Of a DNA stretch of 64,000 nucleotides, positions 46,520 through 56,896 are shown one piece after another (position 1 is the first letter of the stretch; each line of letters begins with the position of its first letter). The stretch is from assembly GCA_964017065.1 (NCBI GenBank), contig OZ024783.1:11788313-11852312 (forward strand). The letters are read 5' to 3'. Under the pieces are notes generated by a model. The model was not told the origin of the DNA, ran no database searches, and worked only from the letters and a program-made list of their open reading frames with translations. The translations under genes were made by a program, and so were the position numbers. The stretch is from Haliclona indistincta (Eukaryota > Porifera > Demospongiae > Haplosclerida > Chalinidae).

Positions 46520-46645
46520 CTTTCAAGTATCACTCACATGTACAAAACTACAAGTACAGTCTGAGTGGACATGCTATGCATCCTGGTTGCCATGGAACTT
46601 GTTCAAATAAAACAAGTCACAACATGATGTCTAGAATCATTTGAG
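46520..46645 (+). promoter_or_regulatory. Conserved proximal promoter of the tandem secreted-protein genes
   Basis: The ~110 bp before the start codon (ACAAGTACAGTCTGAGTGGA ... TGATGTCTAGAATCATTTGA) recur almost unchanged before the start codons at 49203, 51122 and 53683. The four genes therefore probably share expression control. No factor site was assigned. Confidence 0.6.
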
Positions 46646-47620
46646 ATGACTACTGTGTATTTGCTGGTCATCAGTTCTTGCCTGCTCCAGTGGAGTGGTG
46701 CCTTCACTCCTGTTGCCCACAATGCAAACATACCACCATCCTCCCAGTGTGGTCAGAGTAACCCTTTTGAAGATGATCAACAGCTGATGGAGAAGCTCAA
46801 AATGATCCATCAGCAGCTACCTCCTCCAGGATGCAACCCTCCTCCAACATGTAGAGATATACTTCGCTGCAACTCATCTGCCTCCTCAGGCTACTACCAG
46901 ATCCAGGCTGCCAATGGCTCAGCTGTGCAGGTCTACTGTGACATGGAGGGGACCAACTGCGGAGGAGAGGGAGGCTGGATGAGAGTAACACGTCTCAACA
47001 TGACCGAACCATCAAACCAGTGTCCTGATGACTTGTTACTCGCAACAAGTGGTGACAAACGATTTTGTGTCAGAGATATCGCCAAAAATGGATTAGGATG
47101 CACTCCTTTTCCAACAGAATCATACGGACTAGTCTATTCACAAGTGTGTGGATTTACTCGTGGTTACCAGCAAGGGTCACCAGATGCCTTTGTATCCAGT
47201 CAAGGCTTCATTGCTAATGGCCTCACAATATCATACGGCAATTTGCATACTCACATATGGACCTACGTTGCTGGAATACAAGAGACAAATTCATACCCAG
47301 CATCACCCACAACACACAACTGTCCTTGTAAGACAATACCAGGTGTGAGTCCTCCACCACAAGTAGGCAATGACTACTACTGTGAGTCTGGGTCCCCAAA
47401 TCAACCTGGTTTGACTACATGGTACCCCGATGACCCTCTGTGGGATGGTAAGCAGTGCGGAGGGCTCGAGGGTCCTTGCTGCACTCACACAGGAATGCCT
47501 TGGTTCATAAAGCGCCTGTCAACACATACCTCAGCTAGAATCAATGCAGAGCTATGTACAGATGAGCCTAAGACCGATGAAGATATTGGCATCGAGCGTC
47601 TTGAGCTATACATCAGATAA
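46646..47620 (+). CDS. Secreted cysteine-rich fibrinogen-like protein (member 2), 324 residues
   Basis: A signal peptide (VYLLVISSCLLQWSGAF) precedes SSQCGQSNPF and a PPPGCNPPPTCRDILRCN linker. The fibrinogen-type segment (YYQIQAANGS, VQVYCDMEG, GGEGGWMRV) covers residues ~75-113. The second half carries QVCGFTRGYQQGSPDAF, VGNDYYCESGSPN, DPLWDGKQCGGLEGPCC, MPWFIK and DIGIERLELYI. It is the first of three close copies (with 49203 and 51122). It differs from them by a few substitutions, such as PASPTT where they have VDSLTT. Single exon and intact. Likely secreted or extracellular; ligand unknown. Confidence 0.85.
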   Translation: MTTVYLLVISSCLLQWSGAFTPVAHNANIPPSSQCGQSNPFEDDQQLMEKLKMIHQQLPPPGCNPPPTCRDILRCNSSASSGYYQIQAANGSAVQVYCDMEGTNCGGEGGWMRVTRLNMTEPSNQCPDDLLLATSGDKRFCVRDIAKNGLGCTPFPTESYGLVYSQVCGFTRGYQQGSPDAFVSSQGFIANGLTISYGNLHTHIWTYVAGIQETNSYPASPTTHNCPCKTIPGVSPPPQVGNDYYCESGSPNQPGLTTWYPDDPLWDGKQCGGLEGPCCTHTGMPWFIKRLSTHTSARINAELCTDEPKTDEDIGIERLELYIR

Positions 47621-47815
47621 TAACCAAAGTCTCTAGAACAAATGTGTGAATAATTATATTGCAATTAATATCTTAAAGACTTAATACATTGTCATAATTA
47701 TTATTTTAGCACTCGTTGACTAAAGGTACAATAACCATCAATTTTAAAAGAAACTAGCACAAATTATGTGTCTTCTGATCAAGATTATAATAGGACACAC
47801 AGGCTTGGTATTATT

Positions 47816-48351
47816 ATGCCTCGGTCGGCGGAGCCACGAGGCATACAGTAATTGTGCGTGTGTGTCTGTGTATCTGTCCGTTCTAGTTCTGAAAGACGGC
47901 GAAGAATCAGCTGGTGGTAAGTGCAATATCGACATAACACGTTAATAGCTCGAACTTGATGGTCTTAGACTTTTGAATTAAAGCTTTGTTCGTGAGTTAT
48001 GGTGTGATTTGCTTACCATTGTTGGCGATCTGGACTTCTCCGAAGACGAATGTGTCCATGGTTAACTGGATAGTATATTGTAGGTTTGATCTGAACTGCA
48101 GGATAGCGTGGCGGGTCCGGATAACATTCAGCAAAAACCAAAACAACTGCTACGAGCGCCATGGCTTGTGCACGCCCAACCAATTAGTAGCATACTATTG
48201 GCTTCTGTTATTTTTGCCAGCATGTATCAATAGCTAGCATTGTACTTTATAAATCTGTTACAGTCATTGTCTGCTGACGGAATAGCTGTAGTTGCTGTGT
48301 GCTGTTAAAGCATGTCCAGTGTGCAGTATGCATGCAATTCCACCGAGGCAT
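47816..48351 (+). repeat. 536-bp ATGCCTCGGT repeat (unit 1)
   Basis: It starts ATGCCTCGGTCGGCGGAGCC, whose first bases pair with GAGGCAT 25 bp on to make a hairpin. It ends ACCGAGGCAT, the inverse of its start. The interior includes gtgtgtgtctgtgtatctgtccgttct and no gene. It is a terminal-inverted-repeat-like element duplicated along with the gene unit. Confidence 0.75.
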
Positions 48352-48747
48352 CTGCACCATTGGTGCTTCATTATTTTTTGGCACAGTGCCCAGGAATGGT
48401 AACACCGATGTCAGTAAAGATGTTCATGTACACAAACATGTCTTTTATGTAGTTGGACAAAAATCATTTAAACATGATTTGTCAACACTGATTGTACATA
48501 TGTTTCCCAAACAGAGTTGTGTCTGTAACCATGACAACGGTATAGTAGTAACCAAATCTTGCTCGCTACAGTTGCCTACCACTATCTTGACAGAATGCAT
48601 ACATTGCATGAATACTCTTGCATAATTAGCTGTCACCTACACCAAGTACATGTAAAGTCCTGACCAGACATCCTGAGCAGCGTTCACTGCCATGGCACCT
48701 ACACAGCTACACGTACTTATCGCTTGCCGGTCACTTGCCAAACTAAG

Positions 48748-48930
48748 ATGGCTACTGTTCCATTGCTGCTTATCGCTTCATGCCTGCTATAGTGAAAAGA
48801 TGTAAATGCTGATGCTACCATTTCTCAGTGTGGTTAGAGTGATACCCTTGAAGTTGATGAACTGATGATAATTCGCTTCTAACATGTCCAGACTATCAAT
48901 GGCTCATTTGTGCAGGTCTACTGTACGGTC
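48748..48930 (+). pseudogene. Dead 5' remnant of a family gene (unit 1)
   Basis: ATG opens MATVPLLLIASCLL, aligned with the signal peptide MTTVYLLVISSCLL of the intact genes, then hits TAG where they have CAG. The degraded SQCG segment and the VYC segment (gtgcaggtctactgt) can be followed to about 48925. The same TAG occurs in the copies at 50666 and 53228, so it died before the unit was amplified. Confidence 0.85.
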
Positions 48931-49202
48931 CAGATCAGACATCCATGCAATGTTGCAACATATGTACCAACACAATTTCACAGACTTATTTGACAAGGTA
49001 CACATCTTCCTTAGCAACGACTTGGTCCATTCACCATGTTTACTGGTGGGTAATCCATTGCGGGTTGATACTCGATGTATTCGTGCTGAACGTACATGTA
49101 CTAGACTACAAGTACAGTCTGAGTGGACATGCTATGCATCCTGGTTGCCATGGAACTTGTCCAAATAAACAAGTCAAGACATGATGTCTAGAATCATTTG
49201 AG

Positions 49203-50177
49203 ATGACTACTGTGTATTTGCTGGTCATCAGCTCCTGCCTGCTCCAGTGGAGTGGTGCCTTCACTCCTGTTGTCTATGATGCTAAAGTATCACCATCCTC
49301 CCAGTGTGGTCAGAGCAACCCTTTTGAAGATGATCAACAGCTGATGGAGAAGCTCAAAATGATCCATCAGCAGCTACCTCCTCCAGGATGCAACCCTCCA
49401 CCAACATGTAGAGATATACTTCGCTGCAACTCATCTGCCCCCTCAGGCTACTACCAGATCCAGGCTGCCACTGGCTCAGCTGTGCAGGTCTACTGTGACA
49501 TGGAGGGGACCAACTGTGGAGGAGAGGGAGGCTGGATGAGAGTAACACGTCTCAACATGACTGACCCATCAAACCAGTGTCCTGATGACTTGTTACTCGC
49601 AACAAGTGGTGACAAACGATTTTGTGTCAGAGATATCGCCAAAAATGGGTTAGGATGCACTCCTTTTCCAACAGAATCATATGGACTAGTCTACTCACAA
49701 GTGTGTGGATTTGCTCGTGGTTACCAGCAAGGGACACCAGATGCCTTCATAGCCCATCAAGGCTTCATTGCTAACGGCCTCACAATATCATATAGCAATT
49801 TGCATACTCACGTATGGACCTACATTGCTGGAATACAAGAGACAAAATCATATGTAGATTCACTCACAACACACAACTGTCCTTGTAAGACAACACCAGG
49901 TGTGAGTCCTCCACCACAAGTAGGCAATGACTACTACTGTGAGTCTGGGTCCCCAAATCAACCTGGTTACACTACATGGTACCCCAATGACCCTCTGTGG
50001 GATGGTAAGCAGTGTGGAGGGCTAGAGGGACCTTGCTGCACTCACACAGGAATGCCTTGGTTCATAAAGCGCCTGTCAGCACATACCTCAGCTAGAATCA
50101 ATGCAGAGCTATGTACAGATGAGCCTAAGACCAATGAAGATGTTGGCATCGAACGTCTTGAGCTATACATCAGATAA
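49203..50177 (+). CDS. Secreted cysteine-rich fibrinogen-like protein (member 3), 324 residues
   Basis: Intact single-exon copy closely related to members 2 and 4, with the same signal peptide, fibrinogen-type segment and C-terminal VGNDYYCESG / CGGLEGPCC / GIERLELYI motifs. The mature N-terminus reads TPVVYDAKVSPSSQCG, as in members 5 and 7, whereas member 2 has TPVAHNANIPPSSQCG. The body is most like member 4 (GTPDAFIAH, KSYVDSLTTHNCPC). This mosaic suggests sequence exchange between copies. An assembly gap begins 57 bp downstream. Confidence 0.85.
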   Translation: MTTVYLLVISSCLLQWSGAFTPVVYDAKVSPSSQCGQSNPFEDDQQLMEKLKMIHQQLPPPGCNPPPTCRDILRCNSSAPSGYYQIQAATGSAVQVYCDMEGTNCGGEGGWMRVTRLNMTDPSNQCPDDLLLATSGDKRFCVRDIAKNGLGCTPFPTESYGLVYSQVCGFARGYQQGTPDAFIAHQGFIANGLTISYSNLHTHVWTYIAGIQETKSYVDSLTTHNCPCKTTPGVSPPPQVGNDYYCESGSPNQPGYTTWYPNDPLWDGKQCGGLEGPCCTHTGMPWFIKRLSAHTSARINAELCTDEPKTNEDVGIERLELYIR

Positions 50178-50233
50178 TAACCAAAGTCTCTAGAACAAAT
50201 GTGTGAATAATTTTAGTGCAATTACTATCTTAA

Positions 50234-50433
50234 NNNNNNNNNNNNNNNNNNNNNNNNNNNNNNNNNNNNNNNNNNNNNNNNNNNNNNNNNNNNNNNNNNN
50301 NNNNNNNNNNNNNNNNNNNNNNNNNNNNNNNNNNNNNNNNNNNNNNNNNNNNNNNNNNNNNNNNNNNNNNNNNNNNNNNNNNNNNNNNNNNNNNNNNNNN
50401 NNNNNNNNNNNNNNNNNNNNNNNNNNNNNNNNN
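50234..50433. other. Assembly gap (200 N)
   Basis: The run is exactly 200 N. Both intact neighbouring units have 843 bp between the same flanking words (tcttaa and tgtct), so the true missing sequence is probably about 843 bp, including a copy of the 536-bp repeat. Frames that run through the N are meaningless. Confidence 0.95.
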
Positions 50434-50665
50434 TGTCTGTAACCATGACAACGGTATAGTAGTAACCAAATCTTGCTCGCTACAGTTGCCTACCACTATC
50501 TTGACAGAATGCATACATTGCATGAATACTCTTGCATAATTAGCTGTCACCTACACCAAGTACATGTATGTAAAGTCCTGACCAGACATCTTGAGCAGCG
50601 TTCACTGCCATGGCACCTACACAGCTTCCCGTACTTATTGCTTGCCGGTCACTTGCTAAACTAAG

Positions 50666-50845
50666 ATGGCTACTGTTCCATTGCTGCTTATCGCTTCATG
50701 CCTGCTATAGTGAAAACATGTAAATGCTGATGCTACCATTTCTCAGTGTGGTTAGAGTGATACCCTTGAAGTTGATGAACTGATGATAATTCGCTTCTAA
50801 CATGTCCAGACTACCAATGGCTCATTTGTGCAGGTCTACTGTACG
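50666..50845 (+). pseudogene. Dead 5' remnant of a family gene (unit 2)
   Basis: Copy of the remnant at 48748 with the same ATG-14 codons-TAG opening. Confidence 0.85.
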
Positions 50846-51121
50846 GTCCAGATCAGACATCCATGCAATGTTGCAACATATGTACCAACACAGTTTCACA
50901 GACTCATTCGACAAGGTACACATCTTCCTTAGCAACGACTTGATCCATTCGCCATGTTTACTGGTGGGTAATCCATTGCGGGTTGATACTCGATGTATTC
51001 GTGCTGAACGTACAAGTACTAGACTACAAGTACAGTCTGAGTGGACATGTTAGGCATCCTGGTTGCCATGGAACTTGTCCAAATAAAACAAGCCAAGACA
51101 TGATGTCTAGAATCATTTGAG

Positions 51122-52096
51122 ATGACTACTGTGTATTTGCTGCTCATCAGCTCATGCCTGCTCCAGTGGAGTGGTGCCTTCACTCCTGTTGCCCACAATG
51201 CAAACATACCACCATCCTCCCAGTGTGGTCAGAGCAACCCTTTTGAAGATGATCAACAGCTGATGGAGAAGCTCAAAATGATCCATCAGCAGCTACCTCC
51301 TCCAGGATGCAACCCCCCTCCAACATGCAGAGATATACTTCGCTGCAACTCATCTGCCTCCTCAGGCTACTACCAGATCCAGGCTGCCACTGGCTCAGCT
51401 GTGCAGGTCTACTGTGACATGGAGGGGACCAACTGTGGAGGAGAGGGAGGCTGGATGAGAGTAACACGTCTCAACATGACTGACCCATCAAACCAGTGTC
51501 CTGATGACTTGTTACTCATAACAATTGGTGACAAACGATTTTGTGTCAGAGATATCGCCAAAAATGGATTCGGATGCACTCCTTTTCCAACAGAATCATA
51601 CGGACTAGTCTACTCACAAGTGTGTGGATTTGCTCGTGGTTACCAGCAAGGGACACCAGATGCCTTCATAGCCCATCCAGGCTTCATTGCTAACGGCCTC
51701 ACAATATCATACAGCAATTTGCATACTCACATATGGACCTACATTGCTGGAATACAAGAGACAAAATCATATGTAGATTCACTCACAACACACAACTGTC
51801 CTTGTAAGACAATACCAGGTGTGAGTCCTCCACCACAAGTAGGCAATGACTACTACTGTGAGTCTGGGTCCCCAAATCAACCTGGTTACACTACATGGTA
51901 CCCCAATGACCCTCTGTGGGATGGTAAGCAGTGTGGAGGGCTTGAGGGACCTTGCTGCACTCACACAGGAATGCCTTGGTTCATAAAGCGCCTGTCAGCA
52001 CATACCTCAGCTAGAATCAATGCAGAGCTATGTACAGATGAGCCTAAGACCAATGAAGATATTGGCATCGAGCGTCTTGAGCTATACATCAGATAA
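51122..52096 (+). CDS. Secreted cysteine-rich fibrinogen-like protein (member 4), 324 residues
   Basis: Intact single-exon gene. The mature N-terminus is of the TPVAHNANIPPSSQCG type (as member 2) and the second half is of the member 3 type, with small private changes (LLITIGDKRF, NGFGCTPF, AHPGF). All cysteines of the family pattern appear kept. It is transcribed from the same conserved proximal promoter sequence as members 2, 3 and 5. Role unknown beyond likely secretion. Confidence 0.85.
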   Translation: MTTVYLLLISSCLLQWSGAFTPVAHNANIPPSSQCGQSNPFEDDQQLMEKLKMIHQQLPPPGCNPPPTCRDILRCNSSASSGYYQIQAATGSAVQVYCDMEGTNCGGEGGWMRVTRLNMTDPSNQCPDDLLLITIGDKRFCVRDIAKNGFGCTPFPTESYGLVYSQVCGFARGYQQGTPDAFIAHPGFIANGLTISYSNLHTHIWTYIAGIQETKSYVDSLTTHNCPCKTIPGVSPPPQVGNDYYCESGSPNQPGYTTWYPNDPLWDGKQCGGLEGPCCTHTGMPWFIKRLSAHTSARINAELCTDEPKTNEDIGIERLELYIR

Positions 52097-52291
52097 TAAC
52101 CAAAGTCTCTAGAACAAATGTGTGAATAATTTTAGTGCAATTAATATCTTAAAGACTTAATACATTGTCATAATTATTATTTTAGCACTCGTTGACTAAA
52201 GGTACAATAACCATCAATTTTAAAAGAAACTAGCACAAATTATGTGTATTCTGATCAAGATTATAATAAGACACACAGGCTCGGTATTATT

Positions 52292-52827
52292 ATGCCTCGG
52301 TGGGCGGAGCCACGAGGCATACAGTAATTGTGCGTGTGTGTCTGTGTATCTGTCCGTTCTAGTTCTGAAAGACGCCGAAGAATCAGCTGGTGGTAAGTGC
52401 AATATCGACATAACACGTTAATAGCTCGAACTTGATGGTCTTAGACTTTTGAATTAAAGCTTTGTTCGTGAGTTATGGTATGATTTGCTTACCATTGTTG
52501 GCGATCTGGACTTCTCCGAAGTCGAATGTGTCCATGGTTAACTGGATAGTATATTGTAGGTTTGATTTGAACTGCAGGATAGCGTGGCGGGTCCGGATAA
52601 CATTCAGCAAAAACCAAAAAAACTGCTACGAGCGCCATGGCTTGTGCACGCCCAACCAATTAGTAGCATACTATTGGCTTCTGTTATTTTTGCCAGCATG
52701 TATCAATAGCTAGCATTGTACTTTATAAATCTGTTACAGTCATTGTCTGCTGATGGAATAGCTGTAGTTGCTGTGTGCTGTTAAAGCATGTCCAGTGTGC
52801 AGTATGCATGCAATTCCACCGAGGCAT
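52292..52827 (+). repeat. 536-bp ATGCCTCGGT repeat (unit 3)
   Basis: Same length and ends as 47816-48351, with a few substitutions (the start reads ATGCCTCGGTGGGCGGAGCC). The matching copy in unit 2 falls in the N gap. Confidence 0.8.
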
Positions 52828-53227
52828 CTGCACCATTGGTGCTTCATTATTTTTTGGCACAGTGCCCAGGAATGGTAACACCGATGTCAGTAAAGTTGTT
52901 CATGTACACAAACATGTCTTTCATGTAGTTGGACAAAAATCATTTAAACATGATTTGTCAACACTGATTGTACATATGTTTCCCAAACAGAGTTATGTCT
53001 TTAACCATGACAAGGGTATAGTAGTAACCAAATCTTGCTCGCTACAGTTGCCTACCACTATCTTGACAGAATGCATACATTGCATGAATACTCTTGCATA
53101 ATTAGCTGTCACCTACACCAAGTACATGTATGTAAAGTCCTGACCAGACATCTTGAGCAGCGTTCACTGCCATGGCACCTACACAGCTTCCCGTACTTAT
53201 CGCTTGCCGGTCACTTGCTAGACTAAG

Positions 53228-53406
53228 ATGGCTACTGTTCCATTGCTGCTTATCGCTTCATGCCTGCTATAGTGAAAATATGTAAATGCTGATGCTACCA
53301 TTTCTCAGTGTGGTTAGAGTGATACCCTTGAACTTGATGAACTGATGATAATTCACTTCTAACATGTCCAGACTATCAAAGGCTCATTTGTGCAGGTCTA
53401 CTGTAC
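53228..53406 (+). pseudogene. Dead 5' remnant of a family gene (unit 3)
   Basis: Third copy of the remnant at 48748, with the same early TAG. Confidence 0.85.
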
Positions 53407-53682
53407 GGTCCAGATCAGACATCCATGCAATGTTGCAACATATGTACCAACACAGTTTCACAGACTTATTCGACAAGGTACACATCTTCCTTAGCAACGA
53501 CTTGGTCCATTCACCATGTTTACTGGTGGGTAATCCATTGCAGGTTGATACTCGATGTAATCGTGCTGAACGTACATGTACTAGACTACAAGTACAGTCT
53601 GAGTGGACATGCTATGCATCCTGGTTGTCATGGAACTTGTCCAAATAAACAAGTCAAGACATGACGTCTAGAATCATTTGAG

Positions 53683-54651
53683 ATGACTACTGTGTATTTG
53701 CTGCTCATCAGCTCATGCCTGCTCCAGTGGAGTGGTGCCTTCACTCCTGTTGTCTATGATGCTAAAGTATCACCATCCTCTCAGTGTGGTCAGAGCAACC
53801 CTTTTGAAGATGATCAACAGCTGATGAAGAAGCTCAAAATGATCCATCAGCAGCTACCTCCTCCAGGATGCAACCCTCCTCCAACATGTAGAGATATTCT
53901 TCGTTGCAACTCATCTGCCTCCTCAGGCTACTACCAGATTCGAGCTGCCAATGGTTCAACTGTGCAGGTCTACTGTGACATGGTCGGGACCAACTGTGGA
54001 GGAGAGGGAGGCTGGATGAGAGTGGCTAATCTTAATGCTAATCACCAATCCAATCTATGTCCTGATGGTTTTCAAGTTATGACACATGGTAACAAAAAAT
54101 TTTGTATCAGAGATGCTCACATCAGTGGATGTCGCTCAATACCGATAGAAACATTTGGTAATGCCTACTCACAGGTGTGTGGCAAAGTACGAGGATACTC
54201 TTATGGAGCAGTTGACGGCTTTTCTAGATCATCCACTGTTGAACCTGATGAAAATTACGTTGATGGAGTTACCATAACATATGGTAGTTCACCAGCTCTT
54301 CATATATGGACTTATGCAGCTGGACTTGAAGAAGGAAGACATCAACCACAGAACTGTCCATGCAACACTCAACCAGGTCAAGCTCCTCCTTCATTCGTCG
54401 GCAATGACTATTACTGTGAGTCTGGATCACCTAATTTTCCCACTGTGAGCACCTGGTTAACTGATGATCCACTGTGGGACGGTGCTGGATGTGGAGGACA
54501 AGAAGGTCCTTGTTGCAATCGTGCTGGACTGCCCTGGTTTAATAAAGCAATACTAAACCACTCTACAGCCACTATCAATGTGCGTATTTGTCTCGATACT
54601 GGTAGTGATGAAAATATTGGAATAGAGGAACTGGTGCTCTACATTAAATAA
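53683..54651 (+). CDS. Secreted cysteine-rich fibrinogen-like protein (member 5), 322 residues
   Basis: The first ~113 residues are nearly identical to members 3 and 4, with a CDMVG for CDMEG change. The rest is a different version of the family: NANHQSNLCPDGFQVMT, CIRDAHISGCRSIPIE, VRGYSYGAVDGF, CNTQPGQAPPSFVGNDYYC, CGGQEGPCC, ENIGIEELVLYI. The break in similarity right after GGWMRV marks a modular boundary. This C-terminal type is the parent of the pseudogene pieces at 4300-4536 and 11066-11318. Single exon, intact, at the right edge of the tandem array. Confidence 0.85.
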   Translation: MTTVYLLLISSCLLQWSGAFTPVVYDAKVSPSSQCGQSNPFEDDQQLMKKLKMIHQQLPPPGCNPPPTCRDILRCNSSASSGYYQIRAANGSTVQVYCDMVGTNCGGEGGWMRVANLNANHQSNLCPDGFQVMTHGNKKFCIRDAHISGCRSIPIETFGNAYSQVCGKVRGYSYGAVDGFSRSSTVEPDENYVDGVTITYGSSPALHIWTYAAGLEEGRHQPQNCPCNTQPGQAPPSFVGNDYYCESGSPNFPTVSTWLTDDPLWDGAGCGGQEGPCCNRAGLPWFNKAILNHSTATINVRICLDTGSDENIGIEELVLYIK

Positions 54652-55205
54652 CTCTGAACATTTAATGCGATGATAACTATAAATTCAGCTACATGTAAGA
54701 CTAATAAGAGTCTCTTTTGCTTGTAACTACTACTATTATTAAGTACTTTAAAATGCTACTTGTAAATACCATATTAGCGGGTAATTTTTCGTGGGGTTGA
54801 ATTCTCGCGTTTTTCACGGCATTTCTTCGAACCATGAAAACAAAACTCACGAATCTTGAATGTATGGCGTTGATTTGTATAACAGGTCTGTTTGTTAGAA
54901 TTAAAAACGCTAAAGTGCTCAATTTGTAAAAATTCATCCCAGCGAAAATACGATAATGCATGTTCCATTATTGTTATGCATTCTGACATTATCACAAAGC
55001 AGGTTCTTTTAAATTTCACGAACGGAACAAAGTAAATTTGCCAAACTCAATTGACCAACTCAAAGTGGTATGTACAGTCAAAGAGTTATACCAACAATTG
55101 ATCTCATTGTAAGGAAGTTAGTACGTACCTATAGCTTGGCACAAATAACAGGCACAAAGTTAAACCACCGTTACGAGAACACAATTTTAGCATTGGTATC
55201 AGTAA
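54652..55205. other. Intergenic, no gene recognised
   Basis: AT-rich. A TTAGCGGGTAATTTTTCGTGG-like stretch (54775) and CCAGCGAAAATACGATAATG (54940) look like degenerate inverted ends of an old MITE. No gene was seen. Confidence 0.4.
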
Positions 55206-56241
55206 TTGCTATTGATCAGCTCTTGCCTGGTCCAGTGGAGTGGTGCCTTCACTCCTGTTGTCTATGATGCACCATCTTCCCAGTGTGGTCAGAGTAACCC
55301 TTTTAAATATGATCAACAGCTGATGGAGAAGCTCAAAAAGATCCATCAGCAGCTACCTCCTCCAAGATGCAACCCTCCATCAACATGCCAAGGCATACTT
55401 TACTGCAACTCATCTGCCTCCTCAGGCTACTACCAGATCCACGCTGCCAATGGCTCAACTGTGCAGGTCTACTGTGACATGGAGGGCACCAACTGTGGAG
55501 GAGAGGGAGGCTGGATGAGCTTATCTCAACATGACTGACTCATCTACCCAGTCTCCTGATGGCTTTAGAGTCGAGACTGCTAACGACAAGAGATTCTGCA
55601 TCAGAGATACAACCGGTGATGGTTGTCGTGGCATGAGTTTCGAATCGTTTGGACTCTCTTATACTCAAGTTTGTGGCTATGCTCGAGGATATTCATTTTA
55701 CTCTCCAAGTGCATTTGATAAAGGACCATATCTTCCTCTCAATGGTTACTATGTTGATGGTGTCTCCATCACTACTAACACTCCTTCACCAACTCACATA
55801 TGGACCTATGCTGCTGGAAATGTTGAAGTGAACAATGATATCTTTGCTTGTCCGTGCAATACCAATTCAACAGCAACAAGCAATGTTCCACAATACGTGG
55901 GCAGTGACTACTACTGTGAGGCAGCAGCTGCAATATCCACTGATCCAGTTTGGTACACTAATGACCCTCTATGGGATGGTATGCAGTGTGGAGGGCTGGA
56001 GGGACCATGTTGTAACCACATGGGACTGCCCTGGTTTAACAAGAACTTGTCGATACAAACAACTGCTGATATCAATGTTTGTATTTGTCTGTACATGGAC
56101 ACAAATGATGAAAACCTTGGAATAGAGACCATGGAACTTTATGTCATAAAAGCAAAATGTGTTTCGACAAACACTAATTGTCTCATTCTCAACACATCCC
56201 TTTGGTCCAAGTTTCAAAATAAAAACTTAAAAGGGTTCTAA
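55206..56241 (+). pseudogene. Frameshifted secreted fibrinogen-like gene (member 6)
   Basis: Close relative of member 7 (61792). It has lost the start codon region. It also lacks 12 bp after YDA and carries a 5-bp deletion near 55519 (GGATGAG-CTTATC where member 7 has AGTAG in between), which shifts the frame right after GGWM. Further changes are RCNSS to YCNSS, QCPDG to QSPDG, and loss of the normal stop so that the frame runs 30 codons into the 3' flank. The second half (55531-56140) keeps an open frame, so the decay is recent. Confidence 0.9.
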
Positions 56242-56896
56242 TCAGCATGCACTGAAGTTTTTCGTTATTTGCCGAAAATATAAACATAGTACTCAAATTG
56301 TGCGATATTGAGTCAATGTATCAAGCTTTAAAGTTGTTTTTACTTAGATGTAAGGACATCTCATACACACCGCTTGGTAATCACAGCAGGATGTTGACAC
56401 TAATATAGTTCAGTACACACTGCAAACATTACATTCCAGTCAGTCAGTCAACTCAGTTTTGTGCCAAATACAGAATAACTTGTATATGCAATTGGCAAAG
56501 GAGAGTTTTGACAACAATCAACACCTGACTTCTAAAAGTCTTTTTACTTTTGAGACGCTAATCTTCACTTCCTTGTAGTACTGTATGTATTAGCTAAAGT
56601 ATTTCATGCAACACTATTAAGGTGACTAGTACTCTCATTCAAACGATAGCATCTCATTGATGTTTTGCAGATGTTGTAATTAAGCAAGAACATCCTAATA
56701 ATCTGGAACTGAAGATCACACGAGACGTGAAGATCATTTTAAGAGCATGTTAGAAACAACTGCTGGTGCTGTGAAGCAAGAGACTAAAAGTGTTCAAAAT
56801 TATAATGTAAATGTACATTTTGTAGGAGACCAAGTTACAGTACACAAACAGGAGACCATAAAACATTAAATTTTACAAAAGCATTGCTATAGTAAC
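56242..56896. other. Spacer between convergent genes, no gene recognised
   Basis: AT-rich 3' flanks of member 6 and of the receptor gene. No repeat ends or frames were recognised. Confidence 0.5.

Larger units (their letters stand above)
46520..53682 (+). repeat. Tandem array of ~2.56-kb gene-plus-spacer units
   Basis: Starts of successive family genes are 2,557 bp (46646 to 49203), 1,919 bp (49203 to 51122) and 2,561 bp (51122 to 53683) apart. Each unit contains a 324-residue gene, a 3' spacer with a 536-bp repeat, a dead gene remnant and the proximal promoter of the next gene. The short middle unit contains the N gap. Confidence 0.92.

Noticed and set aside
48299..48625. 108-codon plus-strand frame repeated at 52775-53101
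   Set aside because: It is duplicated with the spacer, has no domain or signal peptide, and overlaps the end of the 536-bp repeat; insufficient support for a gene.
50203..50550. Open frames through the N run
   Set aside because: They consist mostly of unknown residues.
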